From a virus, in IMG/VR virus record IMGVR_UViG_3300043403_000146, positions 1-20,040 of that record: 20,040 nucleotides of DNA; one strand, written 5' to 3'. The notes under the pieces are model-generated. The model saw nothing but the letters and a program-made list of their open reading frames with translations, had not been told where the DNA came from and searched no databases. Both the position numbers and the translations under genes were made by a program. Shown in pieces: positions 1 to 6,231 of the stretch (positions are counted from its first letter, which is position 1; every line of letters starts with the position of its first letter).

Positions 1-220
1 TAATAACGCGCTCAGCCGTAGCCTTTATATCTGGCTCTATGTGTTTCATCAGCTTTCCTAGGTAATCTTTTACTTCTGGCCGTGCAAATGTGTAACTGGC
101 AACAACCTCGGGATTTTTAGCTCGTGATCCTGCTCGCCGCGCCGCCTTGGCTCCATCGAAGTCAATCAGGTATTCGTGACAAAGCTTGCGCTGGAAAAGT
201 GTGAGGCCATCTTTTTTCAT
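1..220 (-). CDS. terS: Terminase small subunit, N-terminal part (runs off left edge)
   Basis: The 73 visible codons carry the Terminase_2 small-subunit signature: LTLFQRKLCHEYLIDFDG followed by AKAARRAG and PEVKDYL, matching the family's 'LT..Q..F..EYL.D.N...A..RAG...V..YL' helix-turn-helix region. Small terminases bind the packaging site on concatemeric DNA and hand it to the large-subunit ATPase/nuclease. The start is the ATG at 220, which overlaps the stop of the upstream gene as ATGA. The preceding Shine-Dalgarno sequence is weak, so translation is probably coupled. The large subunit would be expected next, beyond the left edge. Family assignment rests on N-terminal motif recognition only; the C-terminal oligomerisation region is outside the window. 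Confidence 0.8.
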   Translation of the reverse strand, partial: MKKDGLTLFQRKLCHEYLIDFDGAKAARRAGSRAKNPEVVASYTFARPEVKDYLGKLMKHIEPDIKATAERVI

Positions 221-618
221 TGTACAGTATCCGATGATGGGAAGTTATCGTTTGCCTCACCGGTTTCAAGCTTAACTGGCGCGCCAAGGAACTCGAGATT
301 TAGGCTTTCAATTTTCTTGTTGAACTCATTAGCAATAGCTTTGCTTGCCTCAGTACCCTCATCAGCAAGTTTATGTGTCGCTTGGATATGATCATAATAC
401 TTTTGCCTATCCTCAGCAGTGGCATTAATAGCTGGCAGGTCAATATTGTAAGTATCCTTACCGTCAAGCACGCGCACCTGAGCGCGCTGATCAACGCTGA
501 GAAATATACCAATTATTATACCTTCGCCTTCATGTGGCTCGGTTTTCATCGTTTTTACGTCCGTCCGGAGGCGGCAATATGTTACTCGTTTCCCCAATAA
601 TTCAACTTCCTTGTACAT
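217..618 (-). CDS. Unknown phage protein, 133 aa
   Basis: I do not recognise this protein. The start is set at the ATG at 618 because AGGAGA lies about 8 nt upstream. A longer reading to 807 would cover most of the upstream gene's C-terminus. From 618 the protein begins MYKEVELLGKRV. Residues about 30-55 look like a small beta-barrel (GEGIIIGIFLSVDQRAQVRV, like SH3/KOW-type phage proteins). A helical, charged segment follows (about 60-105), with a polar tail ending SSDTVQ. It overlaps the previous gene by 17 nt and the terminase gene by 4 nt (ATGA), so it sits in a tight translational chain between replication and packaging genes. A role in either process is inference only. Confidence 0.7.
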   Translation of the reverse strand: MYKEVELLGKRVTYCRLRTDVKTMKTEPHEGEGIIIGIFLSVDQRAQVRVLDGKDTYNIDLPAINATAEDRQKYYDHIQATHKLADEGTEASKAIANEFNKKIESLNLEFLGAPVKLETGEANDNFPSSDTVQ

Positions 619-1159
619 CACCTGTCTCCTTTTCAGTGTTAAATATTCTAGCGTTAAGTTCATCCATACGACGAGCCCATAAAAGCTGGTCTTCGGCCCT
701 TTCAGGATCAAGCCCAGCACGCCGCATTGCCATCTGGGTACGCCATTCCTTCCGATCCTCAAAGTGCTTTCCAACGCTATCCTTATAGGCTGTTGTAACA
801 TAATCAAGCTGTTGCCGCAAATGAGTATACGCTCCCTCTATCCTATCCAAACGTGGAAGCATTGAGGTAAGCATATCAATTTGATTGAATAGCTGGGTAT
901 TCATCTCGACCATATGCGCTACCTCGTAATTCATCCGCGCTGTATCAGCCTCAAGGTTCAAACGAGGATAATGAGGGTTTGGCTTCCCCTCAGCAGTCAT
1001 CTTGCTTTTATCTGCATGCTTGCGTTTTGCTAGCCAGTCTTCGCATAAAGCATGTCGAGCCTTCACATCAGAATACTTCATGCGCAGGAACTCGCGCTCA
1101 CTTTCATCGCTCATTGCGCCCCAGATATCACCATCATCAAAGTCCATTGGCTTTTTCAT
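602..1159 (-). CDS. Unknown phage protein, 185 aa, helical
   Basis: No family recognised. The protein is highly charged and predominantly helical. It starts MKKPMDFDDGDIWGAMSDES, has a Lys/Arg-rich stretch (LAKRKHADKSK, about residues 43-53), then a long heptad-like segment from about residue 75 to 135 (MNYEVAHMVEMNTQLFNQID, RLDRIEGAYTHLRQQLDYV) that could form a coiled coil. The ATG at 1159 overlaps the helicase stop as ATGA, with GGGTGA just upstream. Co-translation with the helicase and with the following gene suggests a replication- or packaging-associated job, but no motif supports a specific function. Confidence 0.75.
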   Translation of the reverse strand: MKKPMDFDDGDIWGAMSDESEREFLRMKYSDVKARHALCEDWLAKRKHADKSKMTAEGKPNPHYPRLNLEADTARMNYEVAHMVEMNTQLFNQIDMLTSMLPRLDRIEGAYTHLRQQLDYVTTAYKDSVGKHFEDRKEWRTQMAMRRAGLDPERAEDQLLWARRMDELNARIFNTEKETGDVQGS

Positions 1160-2952
1160 ATATCACCCGGCTCATAAGATTTTATACCATCTCCACTTTC
1201 GCCGTACTTATAGCTTGGCGTAACATCCAGAGGCGAGTATCGGCCGGTGCGCGTATCATAGGCCAGCTTAGTATTGCCACGCCTACCGATGTGCTTGAAG
1301 CGCACCTTGTTGACGTATATCTCAGTGGCATCATCTACGCTATCTGCGCGGTGGACCACTATCCCATTGTCGCACATATTCACAAAGTGGGCAGAGCCTG
1401 CGCAGTCATACAAAGATGGTGGTGGTATCTTCCCAGTCTTTCGATCCTTCTCTTGCTGCTTTGGGTGAACTACCAGCCATGTATGCACACCGTAGTTGGC
1501 ATTGAAGCGGAGGATTCTGGGTAGGGCCTGAGCAACGTAATCAGTCTCCGACCTCATACCATCCATCTTCTTCTCAATGCGGTTCCACGGGTCTATAATG
1601 AGGCCCTTTATGCCCTTACGGAGAACTGCATCGACAGCACGATCGAGAATCCAGTCTAAGGTAGGCATCTCATCCTTGCTCTCAATGAAAGTCCAATGCT
1701 TTCGCACCCAAAGTGATCCTTGGTGGAACGTATCAAAGCTCATGCGTTCCTTGTGTTTTGGATCTGCACTCATCTCGACGCGCTTCTCAATCAGCTTGAT
1801 TGAATGAAGCTCCTTGCCATTTTCAGGAGAGAATGCAGCAAACTTCCAGCCGTGGTTCAGCGCGAGGTTGACATTTAGGGCATCGATCCACTCCGACTTA
1901 CCACTGTTCGGGATGCCCGTCACAAGAGTGAGGCCCGGGGTCGATACGGTGTAGAGCTCATCAACGTTCTTCCAGCCAGTACCAACACCTGAGGCCATGC
2001 CATCGGTAAACATCGAGATAAGCTCTTTCTCAAAGTCATCGATCTCATATAGGCCGCTAATAGGTAGGGGCTTTGCCTCATTGATATCCGCGCACACATC
2101 ATTCTCACCCATCTCTTGCTGAGTTTTTAGCAGCGTGCCACGCAGGTACTTCACCACCTTACACTTGCCGGGCCCAATACGCCGTGCCAGCTCTTGACGC
2201 ATTGCCATACCAGCAGCACCATCATCAAAGGCAAATATTACAGTGTCGCATTTCTGGATGAGGTCAGCCGCTGCAGATAGGAATCGATAGCGATCACTCT
2301 CTGGCTCGTATTCATCTGTGCGGCCATCCGGTACATCGCCGCCATTTGGAACAGCGAGAACATTATCAAAGCCAAGTGACGTTAGGGCTATGGCATCAAG
2401 CTCTCGGTGGGAAATAATAACTGTTTTGATGAGAGGATTAAATCTATCCAACCCATAGAACACTACCCGACGCGCTGAGGCAAGTCTGCTTGCGCCAGTT
2501 GGTACTGATATTAACGCACTATTAATGAATTCGGCCCCATCAAAGTACGGGACTTTGATTGATGAGCTATCAGCATGCCACGACAGCTTGCGTAAATGAG
2601 CAGCCTCAATCCCAATTCCATAACCACGAAGAAAATCAAGTGCCGGTATTGGGAGCTCAGATGTAGGCTGTACTAGTTCACTGACAGGAGCCTCACACGG
2701 AAAGGCGGTAGGTTCTTGGGCCTTTACTGGTTCCGTGCCGATGTGCCCACTCCAGAGGCAATGGCGGCACTTCCAGCGCGCGTAGTCAGGCGGGGCTATG
2801 TCTACCCGCAGAGGGGTTGGATCAGTGCCCTTGCGGGCCGCTTGGCAGTATTCCTTGGGGCAATCAATCTCGAAGTGGCTAGGGTGTATATGCTGGGCCG
2901 TAAGCTTGAGGATAATACCCTGCTCCTTGAGCTGCGTAGATAGTTTCTTCAT
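1156..2952 (-). CDS. Replicative DNA helicase-primase, T7 gp4/Twinkle type, TOPRIM degenerate
   Basis: The 598-aa protein has the domain order of phage T7 gp4 and mitochondrial Twinkle. An N-terminal zinc finger has four Cys (C31, C36, C62, C65). A TOPRIM-like region spans about 175-295. A RecA-fold DnaB-type helicase spans about 325-580, with Walker A GIPNSGKS (346-353), Walker B LIIDPW (451-456) and the H4-like segment SAHFVNMCDNGIVV (520-533). Such proteins unwind DNA as a hexameric ring at the fork, and gp4 also makes RNA primers. Here the TOPRIM acidic residues are altered: the usual 'tEGE.DA' reads SHRELDA (181-187) and the usual 'DnDepG' reads DDGAAG (243-248). Helicase activity is therefore well supported, while primase activity is doubtful. 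The start at 2952 overlaps the upstream stop as ATGA. Confidence 0.93.
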   Translation of the reverse strand: MKKLSTQLKEQGIILKLTAQHIHPSHFEIDCPKEYCQAARKGTDPTPLRVDIAPPDYARWKCRHCLWSGHIGTEPVKAQEPTAFPCEAPVSELVQPTSELPIPALDFLRGYGIGIEAAHLRKLSWHADSSSIKVPYFDGAEFINSALISVPTGASRLASARRVVFYGLDRFNPLIKTVIISHRELDAIALTSLGFDNVLAVPNGGDVPDGRTDEYEPESDRYRFLSAAADLIQKCDTVIFAFDDGAAGMAMRQELARRIGPGKCKVVKYLRGTLLKTQQEMGENDVCADINEAKPLPISGLYEIDDFEKELISMFTDGMASGVGTGWKNVDELYTVSTPGLTLVTGIPNSGKSEWIDALNVNLALNHGWKFAAFSPENGKELHSIKLIEKRVEMSADPKHKERMSFDTFHQGSLWVRKHWTFIESKDEMPTLDWILDRAVDAVLRKGIKGLIIDPWNRIEKKMDGMRSETDYVAQALPRILRFNANYGVHTWLVVHPKQQEKDRKTGKIPPPSLYDCAGSAHFVNMCDNGIVVHRADSVDDATEIYVNKVRFKHIGRRGNTKLAYDTRTGRYSPLDVTPSYKYGESGDGIKSYEPGDI

Positions 2953-3386
2953 AGTGAGAATCCGCGACGATCAAGGGTGGTAGCACTGGCGCGCTTCACT
3001 CTCGGGCTGTCGGGCTTTATCGAAAGGAATCCTTTATTGAAATAGTTTTGAAACGCCGCTCTAAAGTCTGCGTAAGGCTTTGCCTTGCTGATCATATCGG
3101 TGCGGAACTCTTCGACGAGCTGGGCCATTGTGTCGATTGCGTAATTATTGCGATCTAGCCAGTCGATCATCATACGAATATCGAGGCGTTTGCCTTGGGC
3201 GGTTTCCCACTCTTGCAAAGTAATTGCTGTTTTAGAAGCTTTCGCCTTTGGAGTACGGATGGTCTCCGCTTTTTTTTCCTCAATCCGCTCTACAGCAAGA
3301 TTGATAATACGAATGGTTTGCTTTTTTGAATCTGGTGAAAGTTTCGAGTTTCTGATTTCTTCGACAACTTGCTTGATGGTAGCCAT
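2949..3386 (-). CDS. Unknown, possible replication accessory protein, 145 aa
   Basis: The start ATG at 3386 has AGGAG about 7 nt upstream. Residues 1-60 are charged and helical (MATIKQVVEEIRNSKLS). The C-terminal half (about 60-130) contains EWETAQGKRLDIRMMIDWLD and then YADFRAAFQNYFNKGFLSIK. The latter resembles the short helical 'F..yw..kG' segments at the C-termini of phage replication initiators and helicase loaders, but this is a loose likeness. Its position, first in the operon and directly coupled to the replicative helicase (ATGA overlap), is where phages often place an initiator or loader. This supports the guess without proving it. The repeated element at 3438-3455 lies just upstream. 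Confidence 0.75.
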   Translation of the reverse strand: MATIKQVVEEIRNSKLSPDSKKQTIRIINLAVERIEEKKAETIRTPKAKASKTAITLQEWETAQGKRLDIRMMIDWLDRNNYAIDTMAQLVEEFRTDMISKAKPYADFRAAFQNYFNKGFLSIKPDSPRVKRASATTLDRRGFSL

Positions 3387-3421
3387 AAATTCTCCTGTTT
3401 TAAGTTCGCCCGTTTCCCGCA

Positions 3422-3438
3422 GGCATATCTGTTATGCC
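3422..3438. promoter_or_regulatory. Perfect 6-5-6 palindrome, candidate operator
   Basis: The sequence reads GGCATA-TCTGT-TATGCC: perfect 6-bp arms around 5 bp. It lies 36-52 bp upstream of the start at 3386 and directly abuts the repeated element at 3438-3455. There is no T-run, so it is not a terminator. In this position it could be a repressor site in the leftward promoter region or a hairpin in the 5' leader. Confidence 0.4.
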
Positions 3439-3455
3439 ACAAATTTATTTTCGTG
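3438..3455 (-). promoter_or_regulatory. Repeated control element, copy 1
   Basis: The 17-mer ACAAATTTATTTTCGTG (3439-3455, + strand) recurs exactly at 6237-6253. With the preceding C it forms an imperfect dyad, CAC....GTG at the ends, with 12 of 18 positions symmetric. Both copies lie 40-55 bp upstream of the first gene of a leftward operon. That placement suggests an operator or promoter element shared by the two operons. No clear -35/-10 pair is visible at this copy. Confidence 0.5.
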
Positions 3456-3598
3456 TGAAGTAGTTTCTTGATTGGGTTTTGATTAATTTATGTTGGTGGT
3501 GGTGGATCAGGAATGTTTTGGGAAACGCCGACCCACCACCGAGGCTTTACTCCGCACAGGATACGAAGAAGCATCTCGTATTATGCTATAAAAAAAAC

Positions 3599-3973
3599 TT
3601 ACTGGCAATCACGATTCTTAAGATATGATGAACACATTGAGCAAAGAGCTCTTTCTTTAGGGATTGAATCACCGCATCCATCAAGCGCGTGCATAGCCTG
3701 TGGCCCTTGGTTCTCAAGCTTGCATACCGTCCCAAATCCAATTATTATATGTGCCTTACTTGATAATTTATCTTCATTCCACCCATACCGCATCGGGCCT
3801 CGTTTTTCAAGTATCTGCATAGCAACTTTTTTACGCTTTAATTTCTTTTTTAATTTGCGCTTCCATTTACTGGTCGTATTTTTAGGTTTGTTACCTCTAC
3901 CATCAATAGACCCTTGATAAGCTATCTTTGCGGTAAGAGTAGCTTTTTCCCAATTCATTTTAGCCATAAACAT
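3599..3973 (-). CDS. Unknown Lys-rich, Cys-containing protein, 124 aa
   Basis: The start is placed at ATG 3973 (MFMAKMNWEK), 6 nt after GGAGG. A second ATG at 3967 is possible. The same frame stays open to a GTG at 4096, but that extension has no good ribosome site at its start. The protein has a strongly basic patch (SKWKRKLKKKLKRKK, about residues 34-48) and a C-terminal half with several Cys: GTVC, GCGD, CSMC and a Cys near the end (NRDCQ). This could be a zinc-binding, nucleic-acid-associated protein. I do not recognise the family. It is the last gene before the second control region and lies downstream of the resolvase gene, separated by the candidate small-RNA locus. Confidence 0.6.
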   Translation of the reverse strand: MFMAKMNWEKATLTAKIAYQGSIDGRGNKPKNTTSKWKRKLKKKLKRKKVAMQILEKRGPMRYGWNEDKLSSKAHIIIGFGTVCKLENQGPQAMHALDGCGDSIPKERALCSMCSSYLKNRDCQ

Positions 3974-4303
3974 TCCCTTCCTCCATAGCTTCGCACTTTC
4001 CCTCCTGCGAGTATGTGCGCAGGCCAGTGACCAACCGGAGGCATTATTGCCTAGGTACTCATTTACTTTCGGGGCCTTTCGACCCCACATAGTCACACTC
4101 TACTATGCCCTCCGCCACATTTTTTAGGCTGTGGCCTATTATCTCTTATTCCCTTGGTCAAGGGGCTGGACGTGATAACAGTGATCGCCCTTCCGGGGGA
4201 TGCCCGAACAAACTCGCAGGTTCCTGTTGTCAGTGCTCGACAGCGCAGGACTTTTTTCACATTTTTGAAAGCGGTAGATGTGCAAACCGTGAGCCACACA
4301 TCA
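3974..4303. other. 330 bp without a convincing gene
   Basis: Three short frames are open here: + 4105-4308, - 4093-4299, and the 5' extension of the 3599-3973 gene. None has a ribosome site and recognisable protein features together. Small dyads are present: GCCACA...TGTGGC at about 4114-4135 and CCCTTG-GT-CAAGGG at 4151-4164. Neither is followed by a T-run. This would be the leader between the resolvase gene and the next leftward gene. I see no clear leftward promoter in it. Confidence 0.5.
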
Positions 4304-4345
4304 CATAGTTGACAAATTGCTAGAAAACTCTAGAATCTAACTATG
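4304..4345 (+). promoter_or_regulatory. Sigma70-type promoter inside nested inverted repeats
   Basis: TTGACA at 4309-4314, a 16-bp spacer and TAGAAT at 4331-4336 make a near-consensus rightward promoter, with a predicted start near 4343. It is bracketed by CATAGTT (4304-4310) and AACTATG (4339-4345). Between -35 and -10 sits a second dyad, CTAGA-AAAC-TCTAG (4320-4333), which overlaps the -10. A bound dimer there would block the polymerase, so this looks regulated. No rightward protein gene follows; the product appears to be the short RNA at 4343-4416. Confidence 0.6.
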
Positions 4346-4416
4346 TATCGAGGACTGCGGCTACAGACTCGATATGGGCCTCGGTATTTTAGGATCACCG
4401 GGGCCATTCTTTTTTT
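4343..4416 (+). ncRNA. Candidate small RNA of about 74 nt with two hairpins
   Basis: A promoter just upstream and an intrinsic terminator at the end delimit a short RNA on the + strand, opposite the leftward operon. Hairpin 1 has a perfect 7-bp outer stem, TATCGAG (4346-4352) with CTCGATA (4368-4374), and an inner CTG/CAG stem (4355-4357 with 4364-4366) around the loop CGGCTA. Hairpin 2 is the terminator stem. The RNA is antisense to the intergenic stretch just after the resolvase stop, and its last two bases overlap that stop codon. The arrangement resembles phage antisense RNAs such as lambda OOP. Sequence homology is not claimed. An AUG at the predicted start opens a frame through the terminator, but this looks like chance. 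Confidence 0.55.
4377..4416 (+). terminator. Rho-independent terminator (rightward)
   Basis: GGCCTCGGT (4377-4385) pairs with ACCGGGGCC (4397-4405) over 9 bp with one T-G wobble around an 11-nt loop. It is followed by ATTC and a run of seven T (4410-4416). The T-run lies on the + strand side, so it ends rightward transcripts. On the other strand no T-run follows the stem. Confidence 0.7.
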
Positions 4417-4981
4417 ATGCTCCCTTTACACCCACGTTGTCAAGCATCACTTGCTGAGTCGCAGCGAAGCTAGGTTTTATACCCCTGCGCATAGCAACCA
4501 CCCAGAAGAGGGCAATAGCGTCGCATTCGTTATCATTATTGCGTGTGCCGCGTGTGCCGTTCTTCCAACCAAGGTTCATTGCTACTTCACACATAGCTTC
4601 CTTCTTGGCATTCCCGCTGCCGGTAAAATCTTTTTTGATGGTTCCCACTGGTAACGAGCGAAGTGGGATATTGTGCACGAGAGAAAACACCTCAAGCTGG
4701 CCCAGCATACGGCCATACATAATCGCGGCACTATTGCCCTTAAAAAACATTGTGACTTCTTCAAAGATAATTTCATGAACCAAGTGCACCGGCTCGCCAT
4801 TGCGTTCCCCGATGCAGTTCTCGTAGAGCCATTCCTGAAAGCGTAGGAGGCGTTTACCAGGATGAGTGCGTAGTTTATCAAAGAGGGCTACCTCACCACT
4901 CCTCTCAATCATGCCCTCAACGCCAAGGGCGAAGCCTATGGTGCTGCCAAGATCAAGTGCTAGAGTGGTGAGGCCCGTCAT
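4415..4981 (-). CDS. RuvC-like Holliday junction resolvase (RNase H fold)
   Basis: The 188-aa protein has the motif order of phage RuvC-type crossover-junction nucleases: LALDLGSTIGFAL with D10, IIFEEV with E74/E75, a mid-protein KK pair (126-127) after GSGNA, and DNECDAIAL with D150 and D154 near the end. These enzymes cut four-way and branched DNA using an acidic, two-metal site; phages use them to resolve replication and recombination intermediates before packaging. All expected acidic residues are present and the length is normal for the family. ATG 4981 follows the upstream stop by 1 nt (TGATATG), with GAGAGGG as ribosome site. The strand assignment and motifs make this call firm; preference for particular junctions cannot be read from sequence. 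Confidence 0.9.
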   Translation of the reverse strand: MTGLTTLALDLGSTIGFALGVEGMIERSGEVALFDKLRTHPGKRLLRFQEWLYENCIGERNGEPVHLVHEIIFEEVTMFFKGNSAAIMYGRMLGQLEVFSLVHNIPLRSLPVGTIKKDFTGSGNAKKEAMCEVAMNLGWKNGTRGTRNNDNECDAIALFWVVAMRRGIKPSFAATQQVMLDNVGVKGA

Positions 4982-4982
4982 A

Positions 4983-5414
4983 TCAACCCTCTCTGTGTAG
5001 GGTCTCTACAGAGGTCTTGTTGCTTGGATCAACATACTCTTCTTCAGTGCGTGCAATCGTATCCGCATTAAGATCAAGTGAGTGCTGATAGCCAAGCGCA
5101 ATCTTGAGATCAGCATGACCGCTCTCAAACTGTACGCGCGCATCATTCGCAAGCTTGCGCAGGCGCATCTCATGAGCAAAAACACTCGAGAGAACACCGT
5201 ACTCAGATTTTACCTTGTTACGGATATCACGCTCTGCCTTGCCAAGAGCCTTCTTCTGCTCGTTAATGGCAAGCATCTCATCAACCGCAGCAACAAGACC
5301 CCCTACAACTTCAGCACTATTATGGCCAATAGTTTTGATAGGGGTAACTACGGCTTTTTCTTTCTTTGGTTTTTTCACTTTCTCGAAGTGTTCTTTTACA
5401 GCTGCTTTAGGCAT
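4983..5414 (-). CDS. GapR/DUF2312-like DNA-binding protein
   Basis: The 143-aa protein has a Lys-rich N-terminus (residues 1-25) and then KTIGHNSAEVVGG. IGHNS is a hallmark near the start of many alphaproteobacterial GapR-type proteins. The rest follows the GapR helical layout: an 'E.KKAL....DI' helix (NEQKKALGKAERDI), a G about 15 residues later, RLRKLAND, and an ending IALGYQ like the family's 'ALGM'. GapR coats AT-rich, overtwisted DNA ahead of replication forks and acts with topoisomerases. A phage copy beside the resolvase could aid replication or compete with host GapR; that is inference. AGGAG lies 7 nt before the ATG. Its start overlaps the upstream stop by 8 nt (ATGCCTAA). The N-terminal 25 residues and about 25 extra C-terminal residues are longer than typical GapR. 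Confidence 0.6.
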   Translation of the reverse strand: MPKAAVKEHFEKVKKPKKEKAVVTPIKTIGHNSAEVVGGLVAAVDEMLAINEQKKALGKAERDIRNKVKSEYGVLSSVFAHEMRLRKLANDARVQFESGHADLKIALGYQHSLDLNADTIARTEEEYVDPSNKTSVETLHREG

Positions 5415-5919
5415 TGGTTTTCTCCTCTAGTGCATGCTGCGCAACATGATCATTTAGGTGAATAATTGCATCTCCAAGACTGCGCAGGATCTCAGATTGC
5501 GTGGTAGATTGTTCAAGCAGTCCTTCATAACGAATTTTTGAAGCGCGAACAAAGCCATTGATTGCAGCAGCAAGTTGTTGCTCTGGGCTAGTGTCAGATG
5601 CCGGAACAACTACTACATCACTGTAAATAGCCTTTTCCATGTGAGCATTCGCTTCTTCTTGGGACAACTCTTCTTCAAGATTAGATATGTTTTGAGCAAC
5701 TGCAGCTAAAACATCAGGATTAACAAACATGCGCGGAGCTTCATTCGTGGCGGGGATAGCAGATCCCACCGCAAGCGAGGCATCGGATTGCACCCCGAAT
5801 GATGCGTCTAAGTGGGTCGCGGCAGCAACATCCAAAGGGTCGGCTTGTGATGCCTCCTGATTCTGAGCGGCACTTTCTAAATGCTCAATGGTAGTGGTAA
5901 CTATTTCTGGATTACTCAT
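5407..5919 (-). CDS. Unknown acidic protein, 170 aa
   Basis: No family recognised. Residues 1-60 are Ala/Ser/Asp/Glu-rich and probably disordered. From about residue 65 the protein becomes helical: LAAVAQNISNLEEELSQEEA, then an ending with ILRSLGDAIIHLNDHVAQHA that could form an oligomerising helix. The start ATG 5919 has AAGGAGA about 6 nt upstream. It overlaps the gene before it and the one after it by 8 nt each (ATGAGTAA and ATGCCTAA), so it is the middle member of a coupled early trio. Overall acidity and small size would fit a protein-binding or DNA-mimic role, but nothing specific supports that. Confidence 0.7.
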   Translation of the reverse strand: MSNPEIVTTTIEHLESAAQNQEASQADPLDVAAATHLDASFGVQSDASLAVGSAIPATNEAPRMFVNPDVLAAVAQNISNLEEELSQEEANAHMEKAIYSDVVVVPASDTSPEQQLAAAINGFVRASKIRYEGLLEQSTTQSEILRSLGDAIIHLNDHVAQHALEEKTNA

Positions 5920-6199
5920 AAATTCTCCTTGTTAATTTAATGGGGGTTAGAACAGCTTTATCCCACTTCTTAGGTGGAACTGGGTTTTGAATAAAGGCGA
6001 GGATATCATCCATCTTACTGGTACGCACATCCCCTCCACTTTCAAGCCTTTCCCATAGGCCAGAATCACGACAAGCGGCCCAGCCGAATGCCTCACCATC
6101 CAGCCACCCGTGCGCAAGATTTGCGTCAAGGAAGCGATGGATGTTGTGGAGCAGCCATGCTCTGGTAGTGTCAAATTGTGGTTCCTGTAGGTAAGCCAT
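5912..6199 (-). CDS. Putative small HTH regulator, 95 aa
   Basis: This is the first gene of the leftward early operon. Residues about 14-70 (WLLHNIHRFLDANLAHGWLD, then EAFGWAACRDSGLWERLESG, GDVRTSKMDDILAFIQ) follow the layout of a small helix-turn-helix family common in alphaproteobacterial genomes: 'F......S...G..A..D...V..LR.G......T...V..FI'. The tail (about 72-95) is Lys/Pro-rich. First-gene position beside the divergent control region suits a Cro- or antirepressor-type regulator that acts on the repeated element 38 bp upstream. Function is inferred from this likeness and context. The ATG at 6199 has only a weak ribosome site; the 8-nt ATGAGTAA overlap with the next gene supports the frame. 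Confidence 0.6.
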   Translation of the reverse strand: MAYLQEPQFDTTRAWLLHNIHRFLDANLAHGWLDGEAFGWAACRDSGLWERLESGGDVRTSKMDDILAFIQNPVPPKKWDKAVLTPIKLTRRIYE

Positions 6200-6231
6200 A
6201 GTGTCCGCAACTTACATCACCTACTGCTAAT

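Noticed and set aside
3496-3540. GGTGGTGG...CCACCACC hairpin downstream of the 124-aa gene
   Set aside because: The loop is long and no T-run follows on either strand, so I do not call a terminator.
3568-3600. ATACGA/TCGTAT hairpin with an adjacent T-run after the 124-aa gene
   Set aside because: In the leftward direction the T-run comes before the hairpin, not after it; rightward it is an A-run. It cannot be an intrinsic terminator.
4093-4308. Short frames on both strands in the resolvase-downstream gap
   Set aside because: Neither has a ribosome site or protein-like features. The minus frame does meet a GTG in a 4-nt overlap, but the better start of the next gene lies 120 nt further on.
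4343-4654. Rightward 103-codon frame starting at the predicted small-RNA start
   Set aside because: It has no ribosome site, passes through a strong terminator and runs antisense to the resolvase gene, whose motifs are clear.
5947-6210. Alternative frame overlapping the 95-aa HTH-like gene
   Set aside because: It has a TTG start and no family-like pattern, whereas the 95-aa frame has a helical pattern and an 8-nt coupled junction with the next gene.
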